The position numbers and the translations under genes were made by a program. A stretch of 64,000 bases of DNA from positions 2,852,001 to 2,916,000 of the forward strand of contig NZ_CP012502.1 of assembly GCF_001721685.1 (NCBI RefSeq), read 5' to 3'. Shown piece after piece: positions 25,774 to 35,578 of the stretch (the first letter of the stretch is position 1; the number at the start of each line of letters is the position of its first letter). Source of the stretch: Salisediminibacterium beveridgei. GTDB lineage: Bacteria; Bacillota; Bacilli; Bacillales; Salisediminibacteriaceae. The notes beneath the pieces are model-generated. The model saw only the letters and a list, made by a program, of their open reading frames with translations. It did no database searches and had not been told where the DNA came from.

Positions 25774-26303
25774 CAGGTTTTCCCCTCCTTTTTCCAGGAT
25801 CCATCAGCAATCTGTTCAAGCACACGGTGGATCCCGCCGTAGCCTGTGCAGCGGCAGAGATTCCCGGACAGCGCATCTTTCAGATCTTCATGACTCGGAT
25901 CTGACTTTTTCTTCAAGTATCCGCTTAAGGATACGATCATGCCCGGTGTGCAATACCCGCATTGCAGAGCCCCTTCTTCAAGGAACAGCTGTTGAATGTG
26001 ATTGACTTGGCTGTCCTTCTCTGAGAGACCTTCGATGGTGTCAATTCTGCGACCATCAATCTGATAAGCCATTAACAGGCAGCTGTTCATCGGCCGCCCA
26101 TCCACGAGCACCATACACGCACCACATCGACCGACTTCGCAGGACACCTTCGTGCCCGTCAATCCGCAATCTGACCGGATCAGGTCGACTACCCGTCTTT
26201 CCGGAGGCAATTTCTGCTCCACCTCCTCACCATTCAATGTAAACTGAACAGTCATTCCTTGATCTTCTTCTTTGTGATGCAAGGTTTTCGTGACGGGTTT
26301 CAT
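25773..26303 (-). CDS. pucE: xanthine dehydrogenase [2Fe-2S] subunit
   Basis: 176 aa. Two [2Fe-2S] clusters: plant-type CEVGRCGACMVL with a later Cys (MNSCL), and the helical-domain ALQCGYCTPGM and GNLCRCTGYGGI. Carries electrons from the molybdenum site to the FAD subunit. The start follows AAAAGGAGG and overlaps pucD by 4 bp. Confidence 0.96.
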   Translation of the reverse strand: MKPVTKTLHHKEEDQGMTVQFTLNGEEVEQKLPPERRVVDLIRSDCGLTGTKVSCEVGRCGACMVLVDGRPMNSCLLMAYQIDGRRIDTIEGLSEKDSQVNHIQQLFLEEGALQCGYCTPGMIVSLSGYLKKKSDPSHEDLKDALSGNLCRCTGYGGIHRVLEQIADGSWKKEGKT

Positions 26304-28591
26304 CGTGTTCCCTCCTTTTCTGTTGGCGTAAGCCAGGCCAAATCTTCCGTCTCTTCCAAAATGCGTTCCGGTGTAACCGGAAGAATCGTGTGCCAGCTGC
26401 CTGTTGCCTCCCGAATGGCTTTGACGATGGCCGGCGCCAGTGCCACAGATCCGATTTCACCTACACCCCTTGGTCCAAAGCTGTCTCCTTCAGGCAATGT
26501 TTCATTGGCTGTCACCTGTTGCTGGTGGGGCACATCTTTAATCGTTGGCACCAGGTAACTGTCAAGATTTCTGGTTGCATAGCGTCCTTCTGTCATGACA
26601 GCATCTTCGCTCAATGTAAAGCCCAGAGCCATGATGCTTCCGCCTTCGATTTGACCGAGATACCCGAGAGGATTCATCACTTCTCCTGCGGATACTGCAT
26701 GATCCACCCGGGTGACAGCTACCTTTCCGTTCAGCGTATTGACCTCTACTTCGGCCATTACTGCCGTGGAGCCGTAGAGATAATGGCCACCCAATACAGG
26801 GTCCGGCGTCACGGGAAAATGATGTTCGGTAGATGCGTAAATCATTTCGGCGCTCTTGTTCTCAAGATCCTGGTAAGGTAAAACCAGCGATTGTTCCGTC
26901 TTGTGCCAGATCCCTCCGGTTCCGGTGATCAACTCCTCCTCGTCAAGGCCTGTCTGCTTCGCAGCTTCTTCCAATAGCGCTTTTCGAAAAGGTCCGCGCA
27001 TCCGTTGAATGCTTTGCCAAACCATGTTGGTAGTCCTTGAAGCTGTGGAAGATCCGCTTGCAGGAACTTGTGCGGTATCGCCGATTTGAATCTGAATATC
27101 TTCTTTACTGCATGAGAAAGCTTCTGTCAACATCACTCCAAGTGTACCAATGAGTCCTTGTCCGAATTCTTCATGGCCAAAAGCAGCGAGGATTTTTCCT
27201 TCTGGAGTGAGCTTTAATTCACCACCCGCAGGGTCCGGTATCCCGTAACCAAGCCCGGAACCATGAAAAGCCAGTGCCATGCCGCGTCCGATTTTGATCC
27301 ATGGTTCTGTCGGGTGCGTTTCAGATGCTGCCAATTCAGAGAGTGGCGATTTCAGAATGTCGTTCAGAACCTGACGCGGGCCATCATTTGGTGCCACAAC
27401 TTGCGCCATTGGCCCAGGGTCCTTCTCATTTCGGATATTAAGATGCCTCAATTCCCATGGATCCAAACCGCTTTCCTCTGACAGCCTGTCGAGCTGCCCT
27501 TCAAGAGCAAAAGTGGCCTGATTGCCGCCAAAGCCCCTGAATTCTCCGGACACGCCGTTATTTGTGTACACCGCACGTCCAGCCAATGAAACGTGAGGGA
27601 TCTGGTAAGGCCCTACCGTATGCTCCACAGCGAAATTCAATACCGGCCCGCCTAATGTGGCGTAGGCACCTGTATCAGAAATGATTTCAGCAGCGTGAGC
27701 AATGAGTTTTCCTTCCTTTGTCATACCGGTCTTCATCGTAATGACCATGGGATGACGCTTGATCCCTGCTATGACGGACTCCCCACGGCTGAAATGCATT
27801 TTAACCGGCCGTTGTGTGAAAACCGCGAGCAACGCCCCGTAAGGTTGAGCGTTCAGTTCGTCCTTCCCGCCGAAAGATCCGCCAATGGGACTCGAGATCA
27901 CCCGGATCTTCTCTTCATCCATATCCAGAATCCGTGCCAGTTGCATACGATCCTTGTAGCCATGCTGGGTGGCTGCTTTGACGGTTAATCCCCCGTCTTC
28001 TTCCGGGATGAAAAGGCCCCCCTCTGTCTCCATAAATACATGCATCTGTCTCGGGGTTTCGTAGGTTGTTTCAACGATATAGGCAGCTTCACTGAATGCT
28101 CCTTCAGCGTCTCCCCGCCGATAGGTTCGTTCATGGAGCACATTACCCTCGGGATGAAGCTTTGTTGCCCCTTTATCAAGGGCTTTCTCAGGTGTATCGA
28201 GAACAGGCAGCAACTCATAATCCAGTGTAATGACTGATGCTGCATGCTCAGCTGCTTCTTTTGATTCTGCAGCGATGGCTGCGACAGCGTCTCCTTCATA
28301 GCGGATATGGTCCGAGCAGAAAACGGGCTGGTTCGGATCAGCAATACCGAATCCGTTCAAACCGGGGACATCTTCTGCTGTGATGACGGCGATCACACCG
28401 GGTACTGCCTTTGCTGCTTTCGTGTGAACTTCTTTTAGCCTGGCATGAGGAATATGACTTCGCACCACTTTGCCATGGAGCATGTCATTGTCCATCAAGT
28501 CCGTCAGATACTGCAGCTTACCGGTTGTCTTATCTTTGCCGTCAGGACGAATCTGCCAGCCTCTTCCTGCCTTTCGGTCATTCAGCAGCAT
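26300..28591 (-). CDS. pucD: xanthine dehydrogenase molybdopterin subunit
   Basis: 763 aa large subunit that hydroxylates hypoxanthine and xanthine to urate. N-terminal Ald_Xan_dh_C domain, then two cofactor-binding domains with GGSFGGKDE, GEFRGFGGNQ (substrate arginine) and the catalytic glutamate in RGVGEIGSVALAPA near the C-terminus. The ATG at 28591 is eight bases after GAGGG; a GTG three codons earlier touches that site. Overlaps pucC by 14 bp. Confidence 0.95.
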   Translation of the reverse strand: MLLNDRKAGRGWQIRPDGKDKTTGKLQYLTDLMDNDMLHGKVVRSHIPHARLKEVHTKAAKAVPGVIAVITAEDVPGLNGFGIADPNQPVFCSDHIRYEGDAVAAIAAESKEAAEHAASVITLDYELLPVLDTPEKALDKGATKLHPEGNVLHERTYRRGDAEGAFSEAAYIVETTYETPRQMHVFMETEGGLFIPEEDGGLTVKAATQHGYKDRMQLARILDMDEEKIRVISSPIGGSFGGKDELNAQPYGALLAVFTQRPVKMHFSRGESVIAGIKRHPMVITMKTGMTKEGKLIAHAAEIISDTGAYATLGGPVLNFAVEHTVGPYQIPHVSLAGRAVYTNNGVSGEFRGFGGNQATFALEGQLDRLSEESGLDPWELRHLNIRNEKDPGPMAQVVAPNDGPRQVLNDILKSPLSELAASETHPTEPWIKIGRGMALAFHGSGLGYGIPDPAGGELKLTPEGKILAAFGHEEFGQGLIGTLGVMLTEAFSCSKEDIQIQIGDTAQVPASGSSTASRTTNMVWQSIQRMRGPFRKALLEEAAKQTGLDEEELITGTGGIWHKTEQSLVLPYQDLENKSAEMIYASTEHHFPVTPDPVLGGHYLYGSTAVMAEVEVNTLNGKVAVTRVDHAVSAGEVMNPLGYLGQIEGGSIMALGFTLSEDAVMTEGRYATRNLDSYLVPTIKDVPHQQQVTANETLPEGDSFGPRGVGEIGSVALAPAIVKAIREATGSWHTILPVTPERILEETEDLAWLTPTEKEGTR

Positions 28592-29444
28592 AGTGATCAC
28601 CCTCTATATATGAATGAATATTCTGAATAATTAAATTGGAAGCCACCCGCTGTTTGTAGCTCTTTGACAGGAAAGGATCTTCAGGGGGTGAATAGTCTTT
28701 TAATATTTGTTCTTGCAAAAGCCTGTAATGTTTCCCTTCAACCAACGGAACCGCCATCAGCGACTGTTCCAACTGTTTCAACCTGACGGGTTCCATTGTT
28801 CCTCCAGCCGCAGCTGCCCGGATGTGAGAAAATGTTCCGCTTTTTTTGTTTAACCGTCCACTGATTGCTACTGTCACTGCAGATGGGATGAACGCTTCCC
28901 GCCTGCCTGTTTTTTCATAGAACGTAAGAGAAAGATTCTCCTCTGTTTTTGGGAGGATCAGTTCCACGATTAATCCGGGGCATCCCTCTTGAAGCCAATC
29001 TGTTAAGAGGAGCTCCCGTCGTTTCAGATGATCGTCGTAACTGATACGTGCATCCAATGCAATGAGAGCCGGCAGACTGTCACCAATCCCTGTAGCGATA
29101 TTTCCACCGATGGTCGCCTGCTCCCGAATGGAAGGTGCAGCGATTTGCTTAATGGCCTTCGAGAAAATCGGTGCTTTTTCTCGTATTCTTTCATCCTCTT
29201 CCAATTCTGCAAAAGTGGTCATCGATGAAATGCGAAGCTCTTCTTCTGCCAGGTGGATCCCCTGATTCAATTCGGGAATCCTGTCCAGCCGGATCCACTG
29301 TTTGGCATCGTTCAATTGCCCCGCTTCCCACTGTGTTCGAAGCCAGGTCGTTCCTGAGAGCCAGAGACTGTCATCAGGAGCATTGTCTTTACAGAACCAG
29401 GCTTCTTCCAATGACTCGGGAGCCTGAATGGTTTTCATCGGCAT
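28578..29444 (-). CDS. pucC: xanthine dehydrogenase FAD subunit
   Basis: 288 aa. FAD_binding_5 domain with the FAD motif TIGGNIATGIGDSLPAL (about 107) and a CO dehydrogenase flavoprotein C-terminal domain (about 175-280). Passes electrons to NAD. First gene of the pucC-D-E-A-B operon; the ATG at 29444 follows GGAGGGAG. The 280-bp divergent region to allB (29445-29724) has a TTGACA at 29639 pointing right, but no clear -10 or recognisable PucR box. Confidence 0.92.
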   Translation of the reverse strand: MPMKTIQAPESLEEAWFCKDNAPDDSLWLSGTTWLRTQWEAGQLNDAKQWIRLDRIPELNQGIHLAEEELRISSMTTFAELEEDERIREKAPIFSKAIKQIAAPSIREQATIGGNIATGIGDSLPALIALDARISYDDHLKRRELLLTDWLQEGCPGLIVELILPKTEENLSLTFYEKTGRREAFIPSAVTVAISGRLNKKSGTFSHIRAAAAGGTMEPVRLKQLEQSLMAVPLVEGKHYRLLQEQILKDYSPPEDPFLSKSYKQRVASNLIIQNIHSYIEGDHYAAE

Positions 29445-29724
29445 TTCTGCTCCCTCCTCTGCATTGCCCTTTGATTTCATTCATTCTATTCTTTATCCAT
29501 TTCAGGGTCATTGTGTATCCTCTACAAAATCAGCATGTTTTTTTGGGCACGATAACCGGGCAATTGTTCTTCACCGCGCTGACCTGCCTGAAGGTTTACA
29601 AACTACCTTATCGGAAATCACGTTTTGATAAAAGAATGTTGACAGATTAACTGACAAACTTTCCACATTCCGTCTTTAAAACATGCACAATGGATGGAAG
29701 ATGATGCAGGAGGTGTATCTATTT

Positions 29725-31110
29725 ATGCATACCATCATTCAAAAAGGTTCGGTCTGGACAGAGAACGGTTTTATCCAGAAGGATCTTTTGATCATAGACG
29801 GAATCATTCAGCGTATCGCTGAGTCCATCCCGGTTCAGGGGAATGCTGAGATCATAGACGCAGGCGGAAATTGGATTGTACCGGGTTTCATTGATCCCCA
29901 TGTCCATTTTAATGAACCGGGACGAACAGAGTGGGAAGGGATTCGCAGCGGTTCCGCCGCTGCTGCTGCAGGAGGGATCACCACGATCGTGGACATGCCG
30001 CTGAATTCCCACCCTTCCGTCACCACCGGTCAGCTGGCATTGGCTAAAAAGTCTTCCTTAGAGGGGAGATCTTATGTGGATTACGGTTTGTGGGGCGGGA
30101 TCACCGCTGACAATTGCAGGAATTACACGGAGCTGAACAATCAGCTGAGTCACGGTGTGATTGGATTCAAAGGGTTTATGTCCAACAGTGGGATCCATGA
30201 CTTCCCTTATCTGGACCGGTCAGATTTAAGAGAAGCGATGGCTTTCTGTGCTGAAAAGCAGGTCATTCTGGCACTGCATGCCGAAGCGGAAGAAGAATTG
30301 GCAAAAACGGCACACCGGCAGGGACCAGGCAGGCGTTCATTCCTTGATTCCCGACCGGTTGAAGCAGAACTCGTGGCGCTTGAGTGGATCATTGAAGACG
30401 CACTCCGATACGGGACGGCAGTTCATGTTGTCCACGTCAGTTCTGCAGACGGCGTCCTGATGCTGAATGAAGCGAAACGTTCCGGTGCAGATATTACCAT
30501 CGAGACATGCCCCCATTACCTGCTCTTCACAGATGAGGATTTCATCAATCAGGGGCCTCTATTAAAATGCGCGCCCCCTCTTCGTTCAGATGAAGTTCGC
30601 GAAGAACTTTGGGACGTGCTCTCAAAAGGAATGATTGATACGATAGGCAGTGACCATTCGCCTTGCCCGATACCTATGAAAGAGGCAGGGAATGAAGATA
30701 TCCGAGAAGCCTGGGGCGGGATACAAGGCGTTCAATTCGGACACCGTGCGCTGTTATCGGAAGGATTGAAACGGGGCCTTACCTTTGAAACCCTTTTGCC
30801 GATGATGACACGAAATCCGGCGAAACGATTTTTACCCGACGGTGCAGGCGGGACGATTGCTCCAGGAACACCCGCAAATTTGACCCTGATGAAAGACAAA
30901 GAAACGACCATTCACAATACAGAAATTCTGTTCAAACATAAACGTTCCCCTTATGCAGGGATGCAGGTTCAGCTTGATGTCGACCGGGTCCTGCTGCGGG
31001 GGAAATCCATCTATCTGGGCGGTGCCTGGGTAACAGGCCCGCCAACAGGCAAATGTTTGACATGGGGAGGTATGCAAGATGATCAAGGAACATTACGGCG
31101 CATTTATTGA
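29725..31110 (+). CDS. allB: allantoinase
   Basis: 461 aa cyclic amidohydrolase opening allantoin to allantoate. Metal motifs: DPHVHFNEPGR (about 55), the lysine region VIGFKGFMSNSG (about 148), LHAEAE, VVHVSS and GSDHSPCP (about 315). The ATG at 29725 fits the family start and follows AGGAGG by 11 bases; in-frame ATGs 21-24 bases upstream are possible. It overlaps the amidase by 32 bp. Divergent from the xanthine dehydrogenase operon. Confidence 0.92.
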   Translation: MHTIIQKGSVWTENGFIQKDLLIIDGIIQRIAESIPVQGNAEIIDAGGNWIVPGFIDPHVHFNEPGRTEWEGIRSGSAAAAAGGITTIVDMPLNSHPSVTTGQLALAKKSSLEGRSYVDYGLWGGITADNCRNYTELNNQLSHGVIGFKGFMSNSGIHDFPYLDRSDLREAMAFCAEKQVILALHAEAEEELAKTAHRQGPGRRSFLDSRPVEAELVALEWIIEDALRYGTAVHVVHVSSADGVLMLNEAKRSGADITIETCPHYLLFTDEDFINQGPLLKCAPPLRSDEVREELWDVLSKGMIDTIGSDHSPCPIPMKEAGNEDIREAWGGIQGVQFGHRALLSEGLKRGLTFETLLPMMTRNPAKRFLPDGAGGTIAPGTPANLTLMKDKETTIHNTEILFKHKRSPYAGMQVQLDVDRVLLRGKSIYLGGAWVTGPPTGKCLTWGGMQDDQGTLRRIY

Positions 31111-32254
31111 TGAAGAATTAACCGTTGCACCATATAAAAGCGGCATTCTCCACGGCAAGAGCTTTGCGGTGAAAGACGTAATTCACGTCGCCGGTCACAA
31201 AAACAGCGCAGGAAATCCGGATTGGTTCAAAACACATGAAGCCGCAGAGGAAACTGCTCCTGCCATTCAGAAATTATTATCTTCAGGTGCAACACTTAAG
31301 GGGATGACAGTAACCGATGAGATGATGTACAGTCTCCACGGTGAAAATATCCACTACGGAACACCAGCGAATCCCGTATCCAAAAAACTGATTCCAGGAG
31401 GCTCATCCAGTGGATCGGCGGTTGCCGTCGCATCCGGTCTGAGAGATTTCGCCATCGGTACCGACACCGGCGGTTCCGTTCGTATTCCTGCCGCTTACTG
31501 CGGATTATTCGGATTCCGTCCCAGTCACGGTTTGATTTCTCTGGAAGGTGTCATTCCTCTGGCTGAGACCTTCGATACCGTCGGCTGGTTCACGAGAAAA
31601 GCGGCCCTCCTTGAAGATATCGGGGAGGTACTCCTTCCTGATCCGCCAAAGGCTGCTCCGCCGTTCAAACGGGCCGTAGTGGCAGCGGATGCGTTTCAGT
31701 TACTCACTGATTCTCAGAAAAACGCTTTGATGTCTGCCATCATCAGTTGTTCCAGCAAGGTGAGCACCCGCGAGGAACAACCTGTCACTTCAGACGATTT
31801 ATCCAATTGGGTGGACGTCTTCAGAGTCATCCAAGGGTATGAAATCTGGCAAAATCACGGTGAGTGGGTCAGTCAGCATGAACCCGCATTCGGTCCCGGG
31901 ATCCGTGAACGGTTCCGCATGGCCTCAACGATCACTGAAGAGGATGTGGCTGAAGCCCGCAGGCGACAGCTGATGATCCAGGATGCTGTCAGTGATTTGA
32001 TGCAAGAAGATACGTTGCTCATTTTGCCGACTATTGCAGGAGAAGCACCTGAAATCGGCCTGGCTCCTGAAGAGGTTGATCAGATCCGTCAACGGACGAT
32101 GCAGTTAACCTGCATTGCCGGGTTAAACGGCCTGCCGCAAGTCACGCTTCCTGTAAAACAAGGTGGTGGATTAGCACCACTGGCGATCTCCATCATCGCT
32201 CCCCGTGGGCGGGATCGGGATCTCTTAACCTTCGTCACTTCGTTATGTGATTGA
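31079..32254 (+). CDS. amidase signature family hydrolase
   Basis: 391 aa, a short member of the family. The catalytic triad is visible: Lys in FAVKDVI (about 30), cis-Ser in PGGSSSGSAV (about 107) and nucleophile Ser in DTGGSVRIP (about 131). It hydrolyses an amide of unknown nature. Coupling to allB (32-bp overlap, GGGGAGG ribosome site inside allB) points to a late allantoin catabolite such as a ureido or oxamate compound, but this is inference; relatives include allophanate hydrolase and AMI1. Confidence 0.85.
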   Translation: MIKEHYGAFIDEELTVAPYKSGILHGKSFAVKDVIHVAGHKNSAGNPDWFKTHEAAEETAPAIQKLLSSGATLKGMTVTDEMMYSLHGENIHYGTPANPVSKKLIPGGSSSGSAVAVASGLRDFAIGTDTGGSVRIPAAYCGLFGFRPSHGLISLEGVIPLAETFDTVGWFTRKAALLEDIGEVLLPDPPKAAPPFKRAVVAADAFQLLTDSQKNALMSAIISCSSKVSTREEQPVTSDDLSNWVDVFRVIQGYEIWQNHGEWVSQHEPAFGPGIRERFRMASTITEEDVAEARRRQLMIQDAVSDLMQEDTLLILPTIAGEAPEIGLAPEEVDQIRQRTMQLTCIAGLNGLPQVTLPVKQGGGLAPLAISIIAPRGRDRDLLTFVTSLCD

Positions 32255-32262
32255 ATGATTCT

Positions 32263-32312
32263 AACCAAAAATGACCCCCGCGCTGTTAACAGCGCGGGGG
32301 TCATTTTTGGTT
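32263..32312. terminator. perfect 50-bp palindromic bidirectional terminator
   Basis: Two perfectly complementary 25-base arms meet at 32287/32288 with GC-rich centre CCCCCGCGCTG/CAGCGCGGGGG and outer AACCAAAAA/TTTTTGGTT. It separates the convergent allB-amidase and creatininase operons; its right end overlaps the creatininase-family stop codon. Confidence 0.85.
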
Positions 32313-33126
32313 ATGTGGTTGTTTTTAACAGGTTGTCCAGTTCAAAGGCTGCCATTTCTTCCAATGCTTCGGCCATTTCTTCAGCGGATCGGAGATAGAC
32401 TGTATCTCCCTTTTCAGAAGTAGCCTTCGTGGCGTCTCCTGCAGTCCCACCATAGGATAGCTCGTTCACTTTCCAGGCCAGACGTGCTTTGGCACCAATG
32501 AGGCCAATGTGCTTTGTATCCCTTATAGGCGGGAATTCGCACACTGCCTTGTCCATATGCACCCACTCGGGCTTCATCGCCATTACCATGCTCGTTTCAA
32601 CATCGCCGCCATGGATGCCCCATTTCAACTCTTCTTCTGTAAAGACATCTTTCACATTTCCTGTACCCGAAGAAGTAACAAAGACCGTCATACCGGTTTT
32701 TACATGAATTTCTCTGGCCATAACATTTAACAAATCCACGTTGCCTCCGTGGGAATTGTACAGAGCCAATTTCTTAAATCCGCTCCGGGCAAGGCTGTCT
32801 CCGATGTCTTCAAGAACAGCCTGCAACGTCTTCGCCGTCAAGGTAAGGGTACCTGGGAAATCGATATGTTCATTGCTCTTCCCATAAGATAAAGGGGGAA
32901 TGAGCCAGATATTGCTGCCGGGTGCCAATGCTTCAAAAGCTTTTGTGATCGATGCCTCACCAATCAGCATATCCGTTGCCACAGGTAAATGGGCACCATG
33001 CTGTTCCACTGCGCCAATCGGCAAAACCACCAGCGCATCTTCCTTATTCAAAGCCTTCACTTCCTGATAGGTGAGCCTGGGTAGAAAATGCTGATCCCAG
33101 GCTTTCCCTTCATAACGTGTAAACAT
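32311..33126 (-). CDS. creatininase family amidohydrolase
   Basis: 271 aa. Metal and catalytic motifs of the creatininase fold: GAVEQHGAHLPVATD (about 37-51), YNSHGGNVD (about 122) and HGGDVETS (about 173). Known family activities include creatinine amidohydrolase, cyclic amide hydrolases and deformylases, so the substrate is open. The ATG at 33126 follows GGAGATGAGG; a TTG seven codons earlier is less likely. Last gene of the seven-gene ABC/deaminase operon (39937 to 32311). Confidence 0.88.
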   Translation of the reverse strand: MFTRYEGKAWDQHFLPRLTYQEVKALNKEDALVVLPIGAVEQHGAHLPVATDMLIGEASITKAFEALAPGSNIWLIPPLSYGKSNEHIDFPGTLTLTAKTLQAVLEDIGDSLARSGFKKLALYNSHGGNVDLLNVMAREIHVKTGMTVFVTSSGTGNVKDVFTEEELKWGIHGGDVETSMVMAMKPEWVHMDKAVCEFPPIRDTKHIGLIGAKARLAWKVNELSYGGTAGDATKATSEKGDTVYLRSAEEMAEALEEMAAFELDNLLKTTT

Positions 33127-33149
33127 GACCTCATCTCCATTCCTCAAAA

Positions 33150-34208
33150 CTATTGTGGCAGAAATTCCGTGTTGAACGCTTCTGTAACATCCTGCTCTTC
33201 AGTTAATAGATCAATATCCAACAAGATTTTCATAACCGACTGCCAGCGTTCTTCCGTCATGTAACCTACACCATGGTCTTCAGCATCGTACTCATACACT
33301 AATGGTTGCAAGGCTTCTGCACTGTAGGCAAGCTGTTCCGTACTCATCTCTGGGTTGTACTCCTGAATGAAGGATTGTACTTCTTCATGGTTATCCTTGT
33401 AATATTCCCAACCGGCAACAGATGCTTCAACATAGGCCTGAACCACTTCCGGTTGCTCTTCAATCATTTCCTCGGTGGTGAATAACAGATTTCCATATAC
33501 CTCAAAACCTGATTCACCGTTCAGTAACCAGTCCACTTCCACCCCTTGCTGTTCGAGACCGTATGGTTCACTGGTCATATAGGACTGGGACACGGCTTCT
33601 TCATTTTCCATGAACATGGTGCTGTCTCCGGTGTAACTGTATTCATTCACATCCAGATCGAATTCTCCCTTCATGAATTCCCAAAAACCTGCACCTGGTG
33701 AAACATAAACATCCCGACCGTTCAAATCGGTAAAGTCCTCAATGTCCTGACCTTTATGAAACATTAACGCTTGAGGACTCTGCTGGAAAATACCTGCGAT
33801 GGCCACGAGGGGAATGCCATCTTCACGGGCCAAAAGGATTTCATCCGAGGAACCCATACCGAAATCTTGCTGACCCGAAGCAACCAGCTGGGTATTGGAT
33901 ACCCCGCCGCCACCTGCCTGAATGGTCATATCAAGACCCTCGTCTTCATAAAAACCCATCATATGAGCCGCGAACTGCCCCCCTTGTTCTGCCTGGGCGT
34001 ACCAGTTCGTCACCTGGCCCACTTCGATCAACTCCTCATTTCCGGAGTTCTCTTCATTTACTTCATTCGCTTCATCGGATTCATTGTTCCCGTTGACAGT
34101 CGTCGCTTCCACATTCTCATTCGCCGGTTCTTCTCCACAGGCTGAAAGTAATACCAATCCTGCCATAGCTGTCATTCCTGCACCTTTAATCATGTACGAT
34201 TTTTTCAT
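33150..34208 (-). CDS. ABC transporter substrate-binding lipoprotein, NMT1/ThiY type
   Basis: 352 aa. Lipoprotein signal with LLSACG at residues 20-25, an Asn/Glu-rich linker (to about 60), then an NMT1/THI5-like periplasmic-binding fold: TNWYAQAEQGGQFAA, AGGGGVSNTQLVASGQQDFGM and VYVSPGAG. Family members bind aromatic or pyrimidine ligands (HMP precursors, riboflavin, sulfonates, cyclic ureides). Partner of the permease at 35579 and ATPase at 37871. The ligand is unknown; the setting suggests a nitrogen heterocycle. Confidence 0.88.
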   Translation of the reverse strand: MKKSYMIKGAGMTAMAGLVLLSACGEEPANENVEATTVNGNNESDEANEVNEENSGNEELIEVGQVTNWYAQAEQGGQFAAHMMGFYEDEGLDMTIQAGGGGVSNTQLVASGQQDFGMGSSDEILLAREDGIPLVAIAGIFQQSPQALMFHKGQDIEDFTDLNGRDVYVSPGAGFWEFMKGEFDLDVNEYSYTGDSTMFMENEEAVSQSYMTSEPYGLEQQGVEVDWLLNGESGFEVYGNLLFTTEEMIEEQPEVVQAYVEASVAGWEYYKDNHEEVQSFIQEYNPEMSTEQLAYSAEALQPLVYEYDAEDHGVGYMTEERWQSVMKILLDIDLLTEEQDVTEAFNTEFLPQ

Positions 34209-34222
34209 GTGATCGTCACTCC

Positions 34223-35554
34223 TTAATTTTTTGTATGCTCATCATCGCTGTGCACATGACAGTCAGATGCATCAAACCAATGGACCGAACGCTTTGTTTT
34301 CGATAACAGCCTTCCACTTCGTATCACCAGTCGATCCGGCGAAAGATCCGCCAATAACCCGCTCACCGTTTCATTATTCGTGACAACGCAATTGGCCGGT
34401 GCTCCTTCAGAAAAACCGTACGTACCACTGTGATACCCTAACGCTTTTGCAGGATGCTCCGTAATCATCGCCAACGTGTTCAGCCGATCGGACTCACTGT
34501 TCATATGAGCAGCGTAGGTGGACAATCGTGCGATTTCCAACAGATCACCCTGACCGAATGGATGGAATGGATCCTGAATGTTATCACTGGCTACAGCTAC
34601 ATTTACACCCAGTTCATGCAGTTCTTTCACCCGTGTGACACCCCTTCGAATCAAACCTCTGTCTGAACGGCCCTGCAAATACATATTTGCACCCGGGAGC
34701 GTCATGACATGGATTCCTGCGTCCTTTATCACATGCATGGTCTGATCTGCTTTGGCCTGATCCATCGCTGACAGCGAACATAAGTGACCCACGGTGACTT
34801 GATGTTCCATGCCCCGATTCAGCACTTCCGTTGCAATCATCGAAACGGTATTGACACTCGGATCGTCCGTTTCATCCGAGTGGAGATCCAGCGGTTTGCC
34901 AGTCTTTTCACTGAACTCGAACAATGCTCTGACGGAAGCTTGAAAATCCAAAGACAAATGCGGTGCTCCCCCGATGCCGTCAATGCCGGCAGCAAGTCCT
35001 TCTTGAAGCAAACCTTTAAACGAATCATCCAAGGTGACTGGATCGCTCATGATATAAAGCTGCAGATCCATGATGTCCTGCACTTCTTTTTTCACCTCGA
35101 GGGCCGCTTCTATCGTACGCTTTGCCACGGTACCGTCATCCGCTGTAAAAAAATCGAGATGCGTACGCATGGCTGTCGTGCCGAATGCGGCTGAATCGAG
35201 CACCGTTCGCTTCATCCGCTGCTTCACATTCTCCTTTGATATACCAGGCGCTTGTTCGCGGTAGTTCTGAATGGCTTCCATCAGCGTTCCACTTTCATTC
35301 CCCGCAATGGCCAGCGTATGAGCTTTATCCAAATGCACATGACCATCCACCAGTCCGGGCAACACGATCCGGTTACCAGCATCAATTCGTCTGACCTGCG
35401 TGGCATTCGCCTGCTCGGAAGAGGTCAAAAATGACGCTGACCAAAGCGTATTCTGTTTTGAGATCTGAATCCATTTCCCGTCTTCGGCGATCAGATGATA
35501 CCGGTCCGTGTCATTCTGTAACGGCAACTTTGCATTCATGATTTCAAGTCTCAC
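34223..35554 (-). CDS. CodA-like metal-dependent deaminase/amidohydrolase
   Basis: 443 aa, related to cytosine deaminase. Metal motifs: GHVHLDKAH (about 70), LHSDETDDP (about 225), TVGHLCSLS (about 257) and ASDNIQDPF (about 325). The family deaminates cytosine, isoguanine, creatinine and similar rings; LDKA after the HxH, instead of the usual LDT, separates it from true CodA. The start used is a GTG with GAGGTGG upstream; an ATG at 35569 with a weak site is possible. Second such enzyme in this operon. Confidence 0.83.
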   Translation of the reverse strand: MRLEIMNAKLPLQNDTDRYHLIAEDGKWIQISKQNTLWSASFLTSSEQANATQVRRIDAGNRIVLPGLVDGHVHLDKAHTLAIAGNESGTLMEAIQNYREQAPGISKENVKQRMKRTVLDSAAFGTTAMRTHLDFFTADDGTVAKRTIEAALEVKKEVQDIMDLQLYIMSDPVTLDDSFKGLLQEGLAAGIDGIGGAPHLSLDFQASVRALFEFSEKTGKPLDLHSDETDDPSVNTVSMIATEVLNRGMEHQVTVGHLCSLSAMDQAKADQTMHVIKDAGIHVMTLPGANMYLQGRSDRGLIRRGVTRVKELHELGVNVAVASDNIQDPFHPFGQGDLLEIARLSTYAAHMNSESDRLNTLAMITEHPAKALGYHSGTYGFSEGAPANCVVTNNETVSGLLADLSPDRLVIRSGRLLSKTKRSVHWFDASDCHVHSDDEHTKN

Positions 35555-35578
35555 CGCCCACCACCTCATTTCTCATCA

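Noticed and set aside
29445..29724. PucR box or sigma-54 promoter between pucC and allB
   Set aside because: Searched by eye on both strands for TTGGTTAA-like and GG-N10-GC elements; only weak partial matches were found.
32263..32312. Perfect 50-bp palindrome as a replication or recombination site
   Set aside because: Its place between two converging operons with T/A-rich outer arms is explained fully by a bidirectional terminator.
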